Shown here: positions 7,558-18,317 of the stretch, piece by piece
Layout of the letters: each line of letters begins with the position of its first letter
How positions within the stretch are numbered: the stretch's first letter is position 1
Assembly (NCBI RefSeq): GCF_005863245.1
Contig: NZ_VBUT01000004.1
Coordinates: 496,001 to 560,000 of the forward strand
Source: Nocardia cyriacigeorgica
Lineage (GTDB): Bacteria > Actinomycetota > Actinomycetes > Mycobacteriales > Mycobacteriaceae
Length of the DNA stretch: 64,000 nt
Direction: 5' to 3'
Made by a program: the position numbers and the translations under genes
Notes under the pieces: model-generated
Database searches by the model: none
The model's input: the letters and a program-made list of their open reading frames with translations, nothing else
Told to the model about the DNA's origin: nothing

Positions 7558-8466
7558 ATGACAGCGTCCGTCGAGGTCGTGCCCAGGACCACCGCCCTTC
7601 CCGAACGCCGCCCCTTCGGTCCCGGTACGCGGATGTGGGAGGAAGTCGGGCTGGTCACCTTCTCGCTGACCGCCGGATCCGCGTTCCTGCTGCAAACCAT
7701 GGAACCGACCATCTCCGCCGTGGTCGACGAACATTCCACCTTCCGCACCGATCCGGTCGGTCGCGCGGTGCGCAGCCTGTCGGCGGTGATGACCTGGACC
7801 TACGGCGGCCCCGAGGCTCTCGCCGAGACCGAACGCCTGCGCGCCATGCACGCCTCGCTCAACACCACCGACGCAGCGGGTGTCAAACATCGCGCGCTGT
7901 CGAGTGGACCGTGGGCGTGGGTCCTGCACACCGGCACCTTCGCCTTCAGCGAGAACGCCAAATACTTCGCCAAGCGACCGCTGACCCAGGAAGAGAAGGA
8001 GCACTACTACCGCGAGACGTTGCAGCTCATGCGCAACTTCTCGGTGCCGCCCAAGGAAATCCCGGCCACCTACGCCGATTTCGAGAAGTTCTTCGCCGAC
8101 CGGGTGGAGAACCATCTCGTCGCCACCCAGACCGCACACGACTATCTGCGGGTGATCCGCTCGGTCGGCGCACCGAAGCAGCTGCCTTCATTCCTGCGGC
8201 CGGTGTGGAAGCGGGCGGTGTCCCCGATCGGCGCGCTGCAATACTTCGTCACCGTCGGCACCACGCCCGAGGCCGCCCGCCGCAAGCTCGGCCTGACCTG
8301 GACCGAATCCGATGAACGCAAGCTGCGCGCGATCGGCTGGGTGATCGCCAGGATCGTGCCGCTGCTGCCGGAACGGTTGCGCTACTTCCCCATCGCCTAT
8401 GAGGCCCGCAAACTCGAACGTGATCGCGCCCGCTTGCAGGCAGTCATCGCCAAGCGCCCGATCTGA
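7558..8466 (+). CDS. Oxygenase MpaB family protein (DUF2236)
   Basis: A 302-residue protein of the MpaB/latex-clearing-protein-like family. It shows the family segments GPGTRMWEEVGLVTFSL, a QTMEPTISAVVDEHSTF stretch, HTGTFAFSENAKYF and a conserved helical core ending GLTWTESDERKLRAIGW. Many members bind haem through a conserved histidine and act as oxygenases or peroxygenases, but the substrate of this one is unknown. The ATG at 7558 has GGGAGA 5 bases before it and is preferred to an upstream frame extension. The gene is monocistronic and divergent from the acyl-CoA dehydrogenase-like gene. Confidence 0.85.
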   Translation: MTASVEVVPRTTALPERRPFGPGTRMWEEVGLVTFSLTAGSAFLLQTMEPTISAVVDEHSTFRTDPVGRAVRSLSAVMTWTYGGPEALAETERLRAMHASLNTTDAAGVKHRALSSGPWAWVLHTGTFAFSENAKYFAKRPLTQEEKEHYYRETLQLMRNFSVPPKEIPATYADFEKFFADRVENHLVATQTAHDYLRVIRSVGAPKQLPSFLRPVWKRAVSPIGALQYFVTVGTTPEAARRKLGLTWTESDERKLRAIGWVIARIVPLLPERLRYFPIAYEARKLERDRARLQAVIAKRPI

Positions 8467-8470
8467 GCTG

Positions 8471-9007
8471 TCACCGGGCCACCGCGGCGGGCCCGGCCGT
8501 CACCTCGGCCGGCGCCTGCCAGATCCGGCTGCGCAGATCCCGTCCGCGGATCACCCGGATCCGCCACGGCTCCAACCGCATGATGTGCAGTTTCGGGTCG
8601 TCCGGTGAGGTCCAGAATTGCCCGAGGTGATATCCGGCGCCGGGCGGGCTGGTGCTGGCGTACATCCGCCATATCCGCTCCCTGGTCCGCGGGTCGTGCA
8701 CGCCGTTGGCGGGATCGTCGATCCACCGCGCCGTCGCGTCGATAGCGACCGAATTATTGCTGCCCTGAGCCCAATACGAGAAGTTCACGTGCGGATTGCG
8801 CGCGATGTGGGCGGACTTGATCGGCGTCCGGTAGGTCGCCAGCCACCCGAGCGGATCGCCGTCGACGTTCTCCCACACCGGGATCAGCACCCGGGTGCGT
8901 GGTCGGTTTTTGCTGTCCACCGTCACCATCGTCGCGTACACGATGCGCCCCACATAGGCATCGAATTCGGATTCGATCTCCGCGAACGACCCCACTTTGC
9001 CGGCCAT
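8471..9007 (-). CDS. Pyridoxamine 5'-phosphate oxidase-family protein
   Basis: A 178-residue split beta-barrel flavoprotein of the PNPOx-like family. It has IVYATMVTVDSKNRPRTRVLIPVW (strand/turn pattern that binds FMN or F420), AHIARNPHVNFSYW and LHIMRLEPWRIRVIRG. The ATG at 9005-9007 has GGAGG 7 bases upstream; an in-frame GTG one codon earlier is too close. It is convergent with the MpaB-like gene and divergent from an HxlR regulator with a 15-bp dyad between them, so it is probably the regulator's target. Cofactor and substrate cannot be told from the sequence. Confidence 0.85.
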   Translation of the reverse strand: MAGKVGSFAEIESEFDAYVGRIVYATMVTVDSKNRPRTRVLIPVWENVDGDPLGWLATYRTPIKSAHIARNPHVNFSYWAQGSNNSVAIDATARWIDDPANGVHDPRTRERIWRMYASTSPPGAGYHLGQFWTSPDDPKLHIMRLEPWRIRVIRGRDLRSRIWQAPAEVTAGPAAVAR

Positions 9008-9044
9008 CACGCCACCTCCACATCGGTTCCCAAAGCACCTGTCG

Positions 9045-9059
9045 GTTACTTCTTGTAAC
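9045..9059. promoter_or_regulatory. Candidate HxlR operator
   Basis: A perfect dyad GTTAC-TTCTT-GTAAC in the 82-base gap between the divergent PNPOx-like and HxlR genes, the position expected for an autoregulatory winged-helix repressor. Confidence 0.5.
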
Positions 9060-9089
9060 TGAGAGCATCATCGGTCACCATTTGATTCC

Positions 9090-9512
9090 ATGGAAGACGG
9101 CACTTCTGAGTCACTCGGTTACTGCGCGGATACCGGCGACTACACGGCGAAACAGTGGGACACCCGCGAGGACTGCGATGTGCGGCAAATTCTCGACCGC
9201 ATCGCCGACAAATGGTCGTTGCTGACCATCGCGCTGCTGGCCGGTCGCACCATGCGCTTCACCGAACTGCGGCGCGAGATCGACGGCGTCAGCCAGCGCA
9301 TGCTCACCCGCACGCTGCGGCATCTGGAACGCGACGGGCTGGTTCGGCGCACGGTGTATCCGGTGGTTCCGCCGCGCGTGGAATACGAGCTCACCCCGCT
9401 CGGCGGGAGCCTGCACGAGACGATCCAGGCGCTGGTCACCTGGACCGAGACCCATCAACGCGAGATCGCGGCGGCGCGCACCGAATACGACAATAGAGCC
9501 GAAATCGCTTGA
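9090..9512 (+). CDS. HxlR-family winged helix-turn-helix transcriptional regulator
   Basis: A 140-residue protein with the HxlR domain (about residues 30-120): CDVRQILDRIADKWSLLTI, MRFTELRREIDGVSQRMLT, the recognition-helix region LTRTLRHLERDGLVRRTVYP, and VPPRVEYELTPLGGSL. The N-terminal Cys before the domain, a redox or electrophile sensor in several family members, is present at residue 30. It likely controls the divergent PNPOx-like gene through the dyad at 9045-9059. Confidence 0.9.
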   Translation: MEDGTSESLGYCADTGDYTAKQWDTREDCDVRQILDRIADKWSLLTIALLAGRTMRFTELRREIDGVSQRMLTRTLRHLERDGLVRRTVYPVVPPRVEYELTPLGGSLHETIQALVTWTETHQREIAAARTEYDNRAEIA

Positions 9513-9562
9513 CATGCGGTAGTTGTCGCCAGCGACAGGAAGTGTCATAGACGGCCGCTAGC

Positions 9563-10567
9563 GTGTGCGGCGTGACCGACTTCGAGGTTCCCCAGAACTG
9601 GGCCGACGCCCGTCCCCTGCTGCGGCCGGTGCTTCGGCCCGTGACCTACCGCAGTACCGTGCCCGCCGCCGATCAGCCGCTCGGGCGCACCGTGCTGCCG
9701 TTCGTGGATGCGCTGGTGGCTGTCGATCTACCGGACCGGCGCACCATCGTCAACGACGATCACCGCGCGGCCTGGGGTGTGTCGGCAGACGAGGTCTTCG
9801 AGGCCGCGATGGCGAATCTGTCGGCGATGGTGCAGTTTCCGGAGATGGAGGCCGATTCCGTCCTGCATTTCGCCGACGACGGCGACGGCTATTTCACCTC
9901 CTGGCTACTGGTCCCCGGTTGGCTGGCGGGCCTGCGCGCCGGCTTCGGCCGCCGTCCGGTGGCGTTCCTGCCGGATGTCGACACGTTGATCGTGGCGCCG
10001 GATGATCCGGAGATGATCGGTTCGCTGTTCGAGATGATCGAGGAGCAGTACGGCGAGTCCGATCGTCCGCTCAGTCCGCAGGCCTACACCGTCGACGATG
10101 ACGGCCGGGTAGTGCCGTTCGATCAGGCCGGGCCGCATGAGCAGCTGCCTGCCGCACAGCGCGCCCGGTGCGGGCTCGCTGTCACCGAGTATGCCGCGCA
10201 GACGGAGTGGTTGAACGAAATCCTCGAAGAGGACTTCGATTTCGAGTCACTGGACGCCGAGCTCACCGACTCCTCCAGCGCCTATGTCGCCTCGCTGATG
10301 TACTACGACCCGGGCGACGGCCCGCGCACCATCACCGCGTGGGGTGAGGGTGTGGACTACCTGTTGCCGGAGGCCGATCTCGTCGTCTTCTGCGATACCG
10401 ACGACAACGGCAAGGAGCGCACCCTGTTCGACGCACCCTTCGCCCGCGTGGTCGAGATCCTCGGTCTGACGCCGGTGCCCGGCCTCGCGCCGGCCCGCTA
10501 CGAGATCAGGAGCTGGCCCGAGCCGGAGCAGCTGCGCCGTATCGAGCAGGCAGCAGCCCTCGGCTGA
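9563..10567 (+). CDS. Conserved hypothetical protein, DUF1444-like
   Basis: A 334-residue acidic soluble protein. The pattern LGRTVLPFVDALVAVDLPD, a WGVSADEVFEAAMANLS segment, FLPDVDTLIVAPDDPEM and PLSPQAYTVDDDGRVVPF resembles proteins of the DUF1444 (YtpQ-like) type, whose role is unknown. No catalytic motif or membrane segment is visible. The start is GTG at 9563 or GTG at 9572; no clear ribosome binding site decides between them. The gene stands alone between the HxlR gene and a convergent membrane-protein gene. Confidence 0.7.
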   Translation: MCGVTDFEVPQNWADARPLLRPVLRPVTYRSTVPAADQPLGRTVLPFVDALVAVDLPDRRTIVNDDHRAAWGVSADEVFEAAMANLSAMVQFPEMEADSVLHFADDGDGYFTSWLLVPGWLAGLRAGFGRRPVAFLPDVDTLIVAPDDPEMIGSLFEMIEEQYGESDRPLSPQAYTVDDDGRVVPFDQAGPHEQLPAAQRARCGLAVTEYAAQTEWLNEILEEDFDFESLDAELTDSSSAYVASLMYYDPGDGPRTITAWGEGVDYLLPEADLVVFCDTDDNGKERTLFDAPFARVVEILGLTPVPGLAPARYEIRSWPEPEQLRRIEQAAALG

Positions 10568-10574
10568 GCCGCGT

Positions 10575-11108
10575 TCACTGTTCCCGGCGTCGTTTGAATC
10601 GGATGTTGAGCGGCGCCGGGTCACGCACCTGGGTGCGCTCGGCAGGCGCGACCAGGATCGCCGCCAACCCGAGGATGGGTAGCAGCGCCGCCGCGAGAAC
10701 GCTGAAAGTGAAACTCACACCGCTCATTTCGGCCGGCTTGTGCAGCAGGTGATAGATCAGGTGCGGCACTCCGAACACCAACCACCCCAGACCGGCCACC
10801 CGCGCCAGCAAGCTGTCCCCGTAATACAGCGCCGCCCCGGTCACAGCCGCCAGCGCGAGAAAGAACGCCCCCACATCCGCGGCCAGGTGATGGTTGTACG
10901 GCCCGTCCGCCGATATCCACCGCATCCCGAACCCTGGAAAGCTGGTGTACCAGGAGTGCGGTGCGAACACCGCCCACGCACCCACCACCAACCCCTGAAT
11001 CGCGAGTATCCACAGGATGATTCGCAGGATCAACCACCGCCGCCGATTCACCTCGAACCGCATCCGAACCCGCAGCCCGTCCCCATTCCCCCGAATCGAG
11101 ATCCGCAT
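10575..11108 (-). CDS. Four-helix membrane protein, unknown function
   Basis: A 177-residue protein: a basic N-terminal segment (RISIRGNGDGLRVRMRFEVNRRRW), then about four transmembrane helices. Motifs include SWYTSFPGFGMRWISADGPY and NHHLAADVGAFFLALA, and VFGVPHLIYHLLH between helices 3 and 4. The histidine-rich loop motifs recall small DUF-type integral membrane proteins of actinomycetes; I cannot assign a function. The ATG at 11106-11108 is chosen because GGAGGGG precedes it at good distance. Longer upstream extensions in the same frame look non-coding. Confidence 0.7.
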   Translation of the reverse strand: MRISIRGNGDGLRVRMRFEVNRRRWLILRIILWILAIQGLVVGAWAVFAPHSWYTSFPGFGMRWISADGPYNHHLAADVGAFFLALAAVTGAALYYGDSLLARVAGLGWLVFGVPHLIYHLLHKPAEMSGVSFTFSVLAAALLPILGLAAILVAPAERTQVRDPAPLNIRFKRRREQ

Positions 11109-11500
11109 CGGCCCCTCCATCCACACCCGTGCCCGCGTCGAGTGCAGTAACGGTAAGCCCGCATCAGCATCCCCGGCAAGACACCCGGACCTGGGAAGAT
11201 TCATCATCCCGGACAAGCGGAACTGTGAGCGAGCCCGGCGCACCCGCCCGGTCGTCCGTCCGCCACGAAAGCGAAGCCGACCATGTGATCGGCTGGCCAC
11301 GGTCTCCCGTAGCCCTGGTTCCTGAATGGTTGACATCCCGCCGTCTCTTAGCCTCGACCCCAGACGTGGTCAGCAGTTGCCGTCCGTGTATCTCCGGCGT
11401 AAGCGTGGTCAGCAGCTCGCTATCAGTGAACCGCGCACGTGCCCATGAAGCCGAACGCCACCACTGACGTCGAGCCAACCTGGGATTCGTCACCTTATGG
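11109..11500. other. Intergenic stretch, no gene seen
   Basis: About 390 bases upstream of the membrane-protein gene. Open frames here are short, Arg-rich shadows. No RNA gene or hairpin of note. Confidence 0.5.
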
Positions 11501-11603
11501 CGGGCCGAACCAGAGAGGGGGTCCTAGGGCGAGCCCCGCCGGCCAGGCACCTTAACGGCGGGTCAAACCTGAAAGGGGGTCCGGGGGCGAAGCCCGCCGG
11601 GCG
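11501..11603. repeat. Two diverged direct repeats, about 45 bases each
   Basis: Copy A (from 11501) and copy B (from 11559) share the pattern CGGG-AACC-GA-AGGGGGTCC followed by GGGCGA-GCCCGCCGG, about three quarters identical by eye. They lie just beyond tRNA-Ala and before a strong hairpin. Such GC-rich intergenic repeats are common in Nocardia and Streptomyces. Confidence 0.55.
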
Positions 11604-11606
11604 GGG

Positions 11607-11627
11607 TTTGGGGGCTGCGCCCCCAAA
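11607..11627 (-). terminator. Terminator after tRNA-Ala
   Basis: Perfect 9-bp arms TTTGGGGGC (11607-11615) and GCCCCCAAA (11619-11627) with a 3-base loop, 59 bases downstream of the tRNA-Ala 3' end. Confidence 0.7.
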
Positions 11628-11686
11628 TAACACGCGGAACGAGACCCCGGCCCACGCTCTCCGTGGGCATGGGTAGGGAATTCGAG

Positions 11687-11759
11687 TGGAGCCTAGGGGA
11701 ATCGAACCCCTAACCCCTGCCTTGCAAAGGCAGTGCTCTGCCAATTGAGCTAAGGCCCC
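11687..11759 (-). tRNA. tRNA-Ala (TGC anticodon)
   Basis: A 73-base cloverleaf: acceptor GGGGCCT pairs with AGGCTCC (one G-U), D-arm TTAGCTCAATTGGCAGAGC, anticodon loop TTTGCAA giving TGC, T-arm GGGGTTCGATTCCCC, discriminator A. No encoded CCA. It lies downstream of gyrA as in M. tuberculosis, with tRNA-Ile and a DLW-39 gene in between. Confidence 0.97.
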
Positions 11760-11777
11760 GGGTGGCTGCCCGAGTTG

Positions 11778-11885
11778 TCAGCGGGTGGTGACCTCGTGCC
11801 ACAGGTCGTCGTCGTTGCGCTGGCGCAGTTTGGTGATTCCGATGAGAACCGCGACCACGACACCGAGTGTGAGGAGAATTTTCAT
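11778..11885 (-). CDS. DLW-39 family microprotein
   Basis: A 35-residue protein encoded between the two tRNA genes. An N-terminal hydrophobic helix (MKILLTLGVVVAVLIGIT) is followed by the basic stretch KLRQR and the conserved tail NDDDLWHEVTT that names the DLW-39 family. Actinomycete genomes carry this tiny gene at this place downstream of gyrA. Function is unknown; the layout fits a single-pass membrane peptide with a cytoplasmic tail. Its start and stop are separated from the tRNAs by 29 and 18 bases. Confidence 0.88.
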   Translation of the reverse strand: MKILLTLGVVVAVLIGITKLRQRNDDDLWHEVTTR

Positions 11886-11914
11886 GGTTCCCACCCTACT
11901 GTGATGTTCGGGAG

Positions 11915-11988
11915 TGGGCCTAGGAGGACTTGAACCTCCGACCTCTTCGTTATCAGCGAAGCGCTCTAACCGCCTGAGCTATAGGCCC
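11915..11988 (-). tRNA. tRNA-Ile (GAT anticodon)
   Basis: A 74-base cloverleaf: acceptor GGGCCTA pairs with TAGGCCC, D-arm GCTCAGGCGGTTAGAGC, anticodon stem CTTCG/CGAAG around loop CTGATAA (anticodon GAT), T-arm GGAGGTTCAAGTCCTCC, discriminator A. No encoded CCA. Probably cotranscribed with the DLW-39 gene and tRNA-Ala. Confidence 0.97.
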
Positions 11989-12144
11989 GTGTGTTCGTTG
12001 TTGTGTTCAGCCGGGTACTGCACCGAACGCAACGACCGAGAACAGAGATTACCCGACGCGCCGACTACGACCAAAACGCCTGGTAGACGGGCTGCCGAGG
12101 GCAGCGACCCGCGGGCGGCGCGGCGTGCTCCTGGTAACGACAAC

Positions 12145-12183
12145 GGCCGGCACCGGAACCCGTCGGAGGGCTCGGTACCGGCC
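12145..12183 (-). terminator. Terminator of the gyrase/DUF3566 operon
   Basis: Arms GGCCGGCACCG (12145-12155) and CGGTACCGGCC (12173-12183), complementary at 10 of 11 positions, 13 bases past the DUF3566 stop. This separates the operon from the tRNA genes. Confidence 0.65.
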
Positions 12184-12195
12184 GTCGCGTGTGTC

Positions 12196-13299
12196 CTAGT
12201 CCGGGTCGGCCAGGGTGACCTGGATGCCGCCGACCAGATCGCAGCACTGGTTGTAGATGAACGTGCCGACGGTGGCCAGTGCGGTGAACAGCACCACGTT
12301 GATCAGCCCGATGACGCCGGCGTAGCCGAACACCGTGCCAGCGTCGATCAGCCCGGTGGATGCGCCGCTGTCCTGCGAGACCATCTCGGTGAAGGTGTCG
12401 TTGAGCCGCTCCCACACGCCCATGCCCTCGAGCACGATGTAGAGCAGTCCGACCGCGAGCATCCACACGAAGAACAGCGCCACGCTGATGACCAGGGTGA
12501 TCTTCAGCGTCGACCAGGGGTCGATGCGACGGATCTGCACCGTGGCGCGCAACGGCTCACCGGCGACAGCCTGGGCGACCGCGACCGGCACCGCGGGCGA
12601 GACCGGGGTGGGTCCGGGCTTGGGTGCGGTGGGGTTCTCCGGCGGCAGCGGATGCCGGATCTCGGACAGATCCGGCATGTCCTTGGTGAGCTCGGGGCGC
12701 GAGATGCTGCGGGTGGGCCCATCGAGCCCGACCGACTTCACCATCGCCGCTTCCTTGCGGGCCGCCTTGGCCGCGAGGTCGGCGGTGGTGCGGGCATTGC
12801 CGACGCCCCCGCCGAGACCGCCGCCACCACCGTGGCCGCCGCCGCTACCGAGGCCGCCACCACCGGACGGCGCCTGCCGACCTGCCACCGGCGAATGCCC
12901 GGGCCGCGGCAGGTTGGACTGCGGCTCCCGCTGCGGTAGCGCCGACCAGCCGTCCTGGTACCGCGACTGGCCGCCGCCGTTGCCGCTCGGCGCACCCGAA
13001 TCGCCCTGCGGCGCTTGACCGGAACCGTTCATCCGGACGGTCTGATCGGAGGCGTTGCCACCATCCTTCGGCGCCGAGTCGGCACCGTCGGAGCCGAATT
13101 CGCCCTGCTTGTCGTCGTTTTCGCGCGACTGTGCGGCGGGCCCTGCGCCGGCCTGCGGATTCGCGCCCGCCGGACCGCCATTGGACGGTTCGGACTCCGG
13201 TCGTTGGATCGGCCGGGGCGGAATCGGTGACGGTGCGACCCGTTCGGTCACGCCGTTCGTCTGCTGCCGCTCGTCATTCGGCTGATTCGGAGTGGTCAA
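12196..13299 (-). CDS. DUF3566 transmembrane protein (Rv0007-like)
   Basis: A 367-residue protein. The first 235 or so residues are a disordered Pro/Gly/Asn/Gln-rich cytoplasmic stretch including a Gly-rich run ([20 protein letters not shown]). The C-terminal DUF3566 domain follows (about 245-367): [19 protein letters not shown], two transmembrane helices, and [17 protein letters not shown] at the end. It is encoded 36 bases downstream of gyrA, the conserved Rv0007 position. The function is not known; cell-envelope or division links have been suggested for the family. Confidence 0.88.
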   Translation of the reverse strand: MTTPNQPNDERQQTNGVTERVAPSPIPPRPIQRPESEPSNGGPAGANPQAGAGPAAQSRENDDKQGEFGSDGADSAPKDGGNASDQTVRMNGSGQAPQGDSGAPSGNGGGQSRYQDGWSALPQREPQSNLPRPGHSPVAGRQAPSGGGGLGSGGGHGGGGGLGGGVGNARTTADLAAKAARKEAAMVKSVGLDGPTRSISRPELTKDMPDLSEIRHPLPPENPTAPKPGPTPVSPAVPVAVAQAVAGEPLRATVQIRRIDPWSTLKITLVISVALFFVWMLAVGLLYIVLEGMGVWERLNDTFTEMVSQDSGASTGLIDAGTVFGYAGVIGLINVVLFTALATVGTFIYNQCCDLVGGIQVTLADPD

Positions 13300-13335
13300 T
13301 GCAATCCTCAGATCCGTTCGTTGCCGCCGCTGTGT

Positions 13336-15846
13336 TTATTGCTCGGAAGAATCGCTGGTGTCGTCGCCGATAGCTTCGGGCTCGTCGGCGTTGCGCGCGA
13401 TCGCAAGCAAGGTATCGCCCTCGCCCAGGTTCATCAATCGCACGCCCTTGGTCTGGCGGCCTGCCTTGCGAACCTGCTTGGCCCCGGTGCGGATGACACC
13501 GCCCCCGGAGGTGATCGCGTACAGCTCGTCGTCGTCGTCGACGATGAGCGCACCGACCAGCGTGCCACGCCTGGTGTCGTACTGGATGGTCAACACACCC
13601 TTACCGCCGCGTCCCTGTGCGGTGTACTCCTCGATCGCGGTGCGCTTGGCGTACCCGCCCGAGGTTGCGACCAGCAGGTATGTGCCTTCACGGACGACAT
13701 TGAGCGAGAGCAGTTCGTCCTCGGCGTTGAACCGCATGCCCTGCACACCGGAGGTGGCCCGGCCCATCGGACGCAGCGCCTCGTCGGTGGCCGCGAAACG
13801 GATCGACTGGCCCTGTGCCGACACCAGCAGCAGGTCGTCGTCCGCCGAGCACAGCACGGCACCGACCAGTTCGTCGTTGTCGCGCAGGTTCACCGCGACG
13901 ATGCCTCCGCTGCGGTTGGAGTCGAAATCCGACAGCCGCGACTTCTTCACGAGGCCATTCTTGGTGGCGAGCACGAGATACGGGGCGTCTTCGTAGGATT
14001 TGATCCGAATGATCTGGGCGATCTTCTCGTCCGGCTGGAACGCCAGCAGGTTCGCCACGTGCTGACCGCGGGCGGTGCGGTTGGCTTCGGGCAGCTCGTA
14101 GGCCTTGGCCCGGTACACCCGGCCCTTGTTGGTGAAGAACAGCAGCCAATCGTGGGTCGAGGTGATGAAGAAGTGCTTGACCAGGTCGTCCTGCTTGAGA
14201 CCCGCGCCCTGCACACCCTTGCCGCCGCGCTTCTGGCTGCGGTACAGGTCGGTCTTGGTGCGCTTGGCGTAACCGGTCTCGGTGATGGTGACGACGACGT
14301 CCTCGCGGGCGATCAGATCCTCGTCGGCCACGTCGCCGTCGGCGGCGATGATCTTGGTGCGGCGTTCGTCGCCGTACTTCTCCACGATCTCGGCCAGCTC
14401 GTCGCGCACGATGCCGCGCTGACGCTCCGGCTTGTCGAGAATGTCCTTGAGGTCGGCGATCTCGGCCTCGATCTTGGCCAGCTCGTCGACGATCTTCTGC
14501 CGCTCCAGGGCCGAGAGCCTGCGCAGCTGCATATCGAGGATGGCGGTGGCCTGGATCTCGTCGATATCGAGCAGCTGCATCAGGCCGGTGCGCGCGGTGT
14601 CGGTATTGGCCGAACGCCGGATCAGCGCGATGACCTCGTCGAGCGCGTCGAGCGCCTTGACCAGGCCGCGCAGGATGTGGGCGCGTTCCTCGGCCTTGCG
14701 CAGCAGGTAGCGGGTGCGCCGGACGATGACTTCCAATTGGTGTTCGACGTAGTACCGGATCATCTGATCCAGGCGCAGCGTGCGCGGCACCCCGTCGACG
14801 ATGGAGAGCATGTTGGCGCCGAAGCTGGTCTGCAACTGGGTGTGCTTGTACAGGTTGTTCAGCACGACCTTGGCGACGGCGTCACGCTTGACCGTCACAA
14901 CGATCCGCATACCCGCGCGGTCGGAGGACTCGTCGTGGATATCGGAGATGCCGGCGATCTTGCCGTCCTTCACCTGCTCGGCGATCGAGTTGATGAAGTT
15001 GTCGGTGTTGACCTGGTACGGCAGCTCGGTGATGACGATGGTGGTGCGGCCGCGGGTGTCTTCCTCGATCTCCACCACGCCGCGCATGCGGATGGAACCG
15101 CGGCCGGTGGTGTAGGCGTCGTGGATGCCCTGCCCGCCGACGATCAGGCCCGCGGTCGGGAAGTCAGGGCCCTTGACGCGTTCCATGCACGCGGCAAGGG
15201 TGGCCTCTTCGTCGGCGTCGTAGTTCTCCAGCGCCCAGTAGATGGCGTCGGCGAGCTCGTTGAGGTTGTGCGGCGGGATATTGGTCGCCATGCCGACCGC
15301 GATGCCGTTGCTGCCGTTCATCAGCAGGTTCGGCACCCGGCTCGGCAGGACCACCGGCTCCTGCGAGCGGCCGTCGTAGTTCGGCGTGAAATCGACGGTC
15401 TCGTGGTCGATCTCGCGCAGCAGCTCCATCGCCAGCGGCGTCAGGCGGCATTCGGTGTATCGCATGGCGGCGGCGCCGTCGTTGCCGCGGGAACCGAAGT
15501 TGCCCTGGCCGTCGACCAGCGGATAGCGCAGCGACCACGGCTGCGCCATCCGCACCAGGGTGTCGTAGATGGAGGCGTCGCCGTGCGGGTGGTAGTTACC
15601 CATGGTCTCGGCGACCGGGCGCGCGGACTTCACGTAACCGCGATCGGGCCGGTAACCGTTGTCGTACATCGCGTAGAGCACGCGCCGGTGCACCGGCTTG
15701 AGGCCGTCGCGCACATCGGGCAGCGCGCGGCCGACGATCACGCTCATCGCGTAATCGATGTAGCTGCTCTGCATTTCGTTCTGGATGTCGACCGGCTCGA
15801 TGCGGTCGCCTGCGCCGCCGTTCGGGGGCAGTGTGGTCTCAGTCAT
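13336..15846 (-). CDS. gyrA: DNA gyrase subunit A
   Basis: An 836-residue breakage-reunion subunit of gyrase, which introduces negative supercoils with GyrB. The catalytic tyrosine is Tyr130 in [11 protein letters not shown]. The quinolone-determining region reads [10 protein letters not shown] (residues 86-95): Ala91 stands where E. coli has Ser83, as in mycobacteria, and Asp95 matches E. coli Asp87. The C-terminal beta-pinwheel starts around residue 510 and has the GyrA-box QKRGGKG. No intein is present at the active-site tyrosine, unlike some mycobacteria. Transcribed after gyrB, with a tRNA-arm-like hairpin in the 87-base gap. Confidence 0.98.
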   Translation of the reverse strand: MTETTLPPNGGAGDRIEPVDIQNEMQSSYIDYAMSVIVGRALPDVRDGLKPVHRRVLYAMYDNGYRPDRGYVKSARPVAETMGNYHPHGDASIYDTLVRMAQPWSLRYPLVDGQGNFGSRGNDGAAAMRYTECRLTPLAMELLREIDHETVDFTPNYDGRSQEPVVLPSRVPNLLMNGSNGIAVGMATNIPPHNLNELADAIYWALENYDADEEATLAACMERVKGPDFPTAGLIVGGQGIHDAYTTGRGSIRMRGVVEIEEDTRGRTTIVITELPYQVNTDNFINSIAEQVKDGKIAGISDIHDESSDRAGMRIVVTVKRDAVAKVVLNNLYKHTQLQTSFGANMLSIVDGVPRTLRLDQMIRYYVEHQLEVIVRRTRYLLRKAEERAHILRGLVKALDALDEVIALIRRSANTDTARTGLMQLLDIDEIQATAILDMQLRRLSALERQKIVDELAKIEAEIADLKDILDKPERQRGIVRDELAEIVEKYGDERRTKIIAADGDVADEDLIAREDVVVTITETGYAKRTKTDLYRSQKRGGKGVQGAGLKQDDLVKHFFITSTHDWLLFFTNKGRVYRAKAYELPEANRTARGQHVANLLAFQPDEKIAQIIRIKSYEDAPYLVLATKNGLVKKSRLSDFDSNRSGGIVAVNLRDNDELVGAVLCSADDDLLLVSAQGQSIRFAATDEALRPMGRATSGVQGMRFNAEDELLSLNVVREGTYLLVATSGGYAKRTAIEEYTAQGRGGKGVLTIQYDTRRGTLVGALIVDDDDELYAITSGGGVIRTGAKQVRKAGRQTKGVRLMNLGEGDTLLAIARNADEPEAIGDDTSDSSEQ

Positions 15847-15895
15847 GAAGAGGTCTCCGTTGGAAGGCTCGGGTGCAGCGGCAGTTGCAGGCGGA

Positions 15896-15920
15896 GGTCA
15901 GGGGTTCGATTCCCCTGACC
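15896..15920 (+). other. tRNA T-arm-like hairpin between gyrB and gyrA
   Basis: A perfect 9-bp stem, GGTCAGGGG (15896-15904) and CCCCTGACC (15912-15920), closes the 7-base loop TTCGATT, the consensus T-loop of tRNA read on the plus strand. Flanking GCAGG/CCTGC can extend the stem with a bulge. The remaining cloverleaf cannot be folded convincingly (a weak acceptor match AGAGGTC is at 15849-15855), so this is not an intact tRNA. It lies antisense to the gyrB-gyrA transcript. Confidence 0.6.
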
Positions 15921-15933
15921 CCTGCCTGACCGG

Positions 15934-18317
<2,384 letters not shown>

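Noticed and set aside
13336..15846. Intein in gyrA
   Set aside because: The sequence runs straight through the active-site tyrosine region without insertion.
13321..15918. An 865-codon frame antisense to gyrA
   Set aside because: It mirrors gyrA exactly and is His/Val/Asp/Gly-rich; a shadow of gyrA codon usage.
15849..15926. A complete tRNA gene between gyrB and gyrA
   Set aside because: Only the T-arm folds well; the anticodon stem does not pair and the acceptor has a mismatch.
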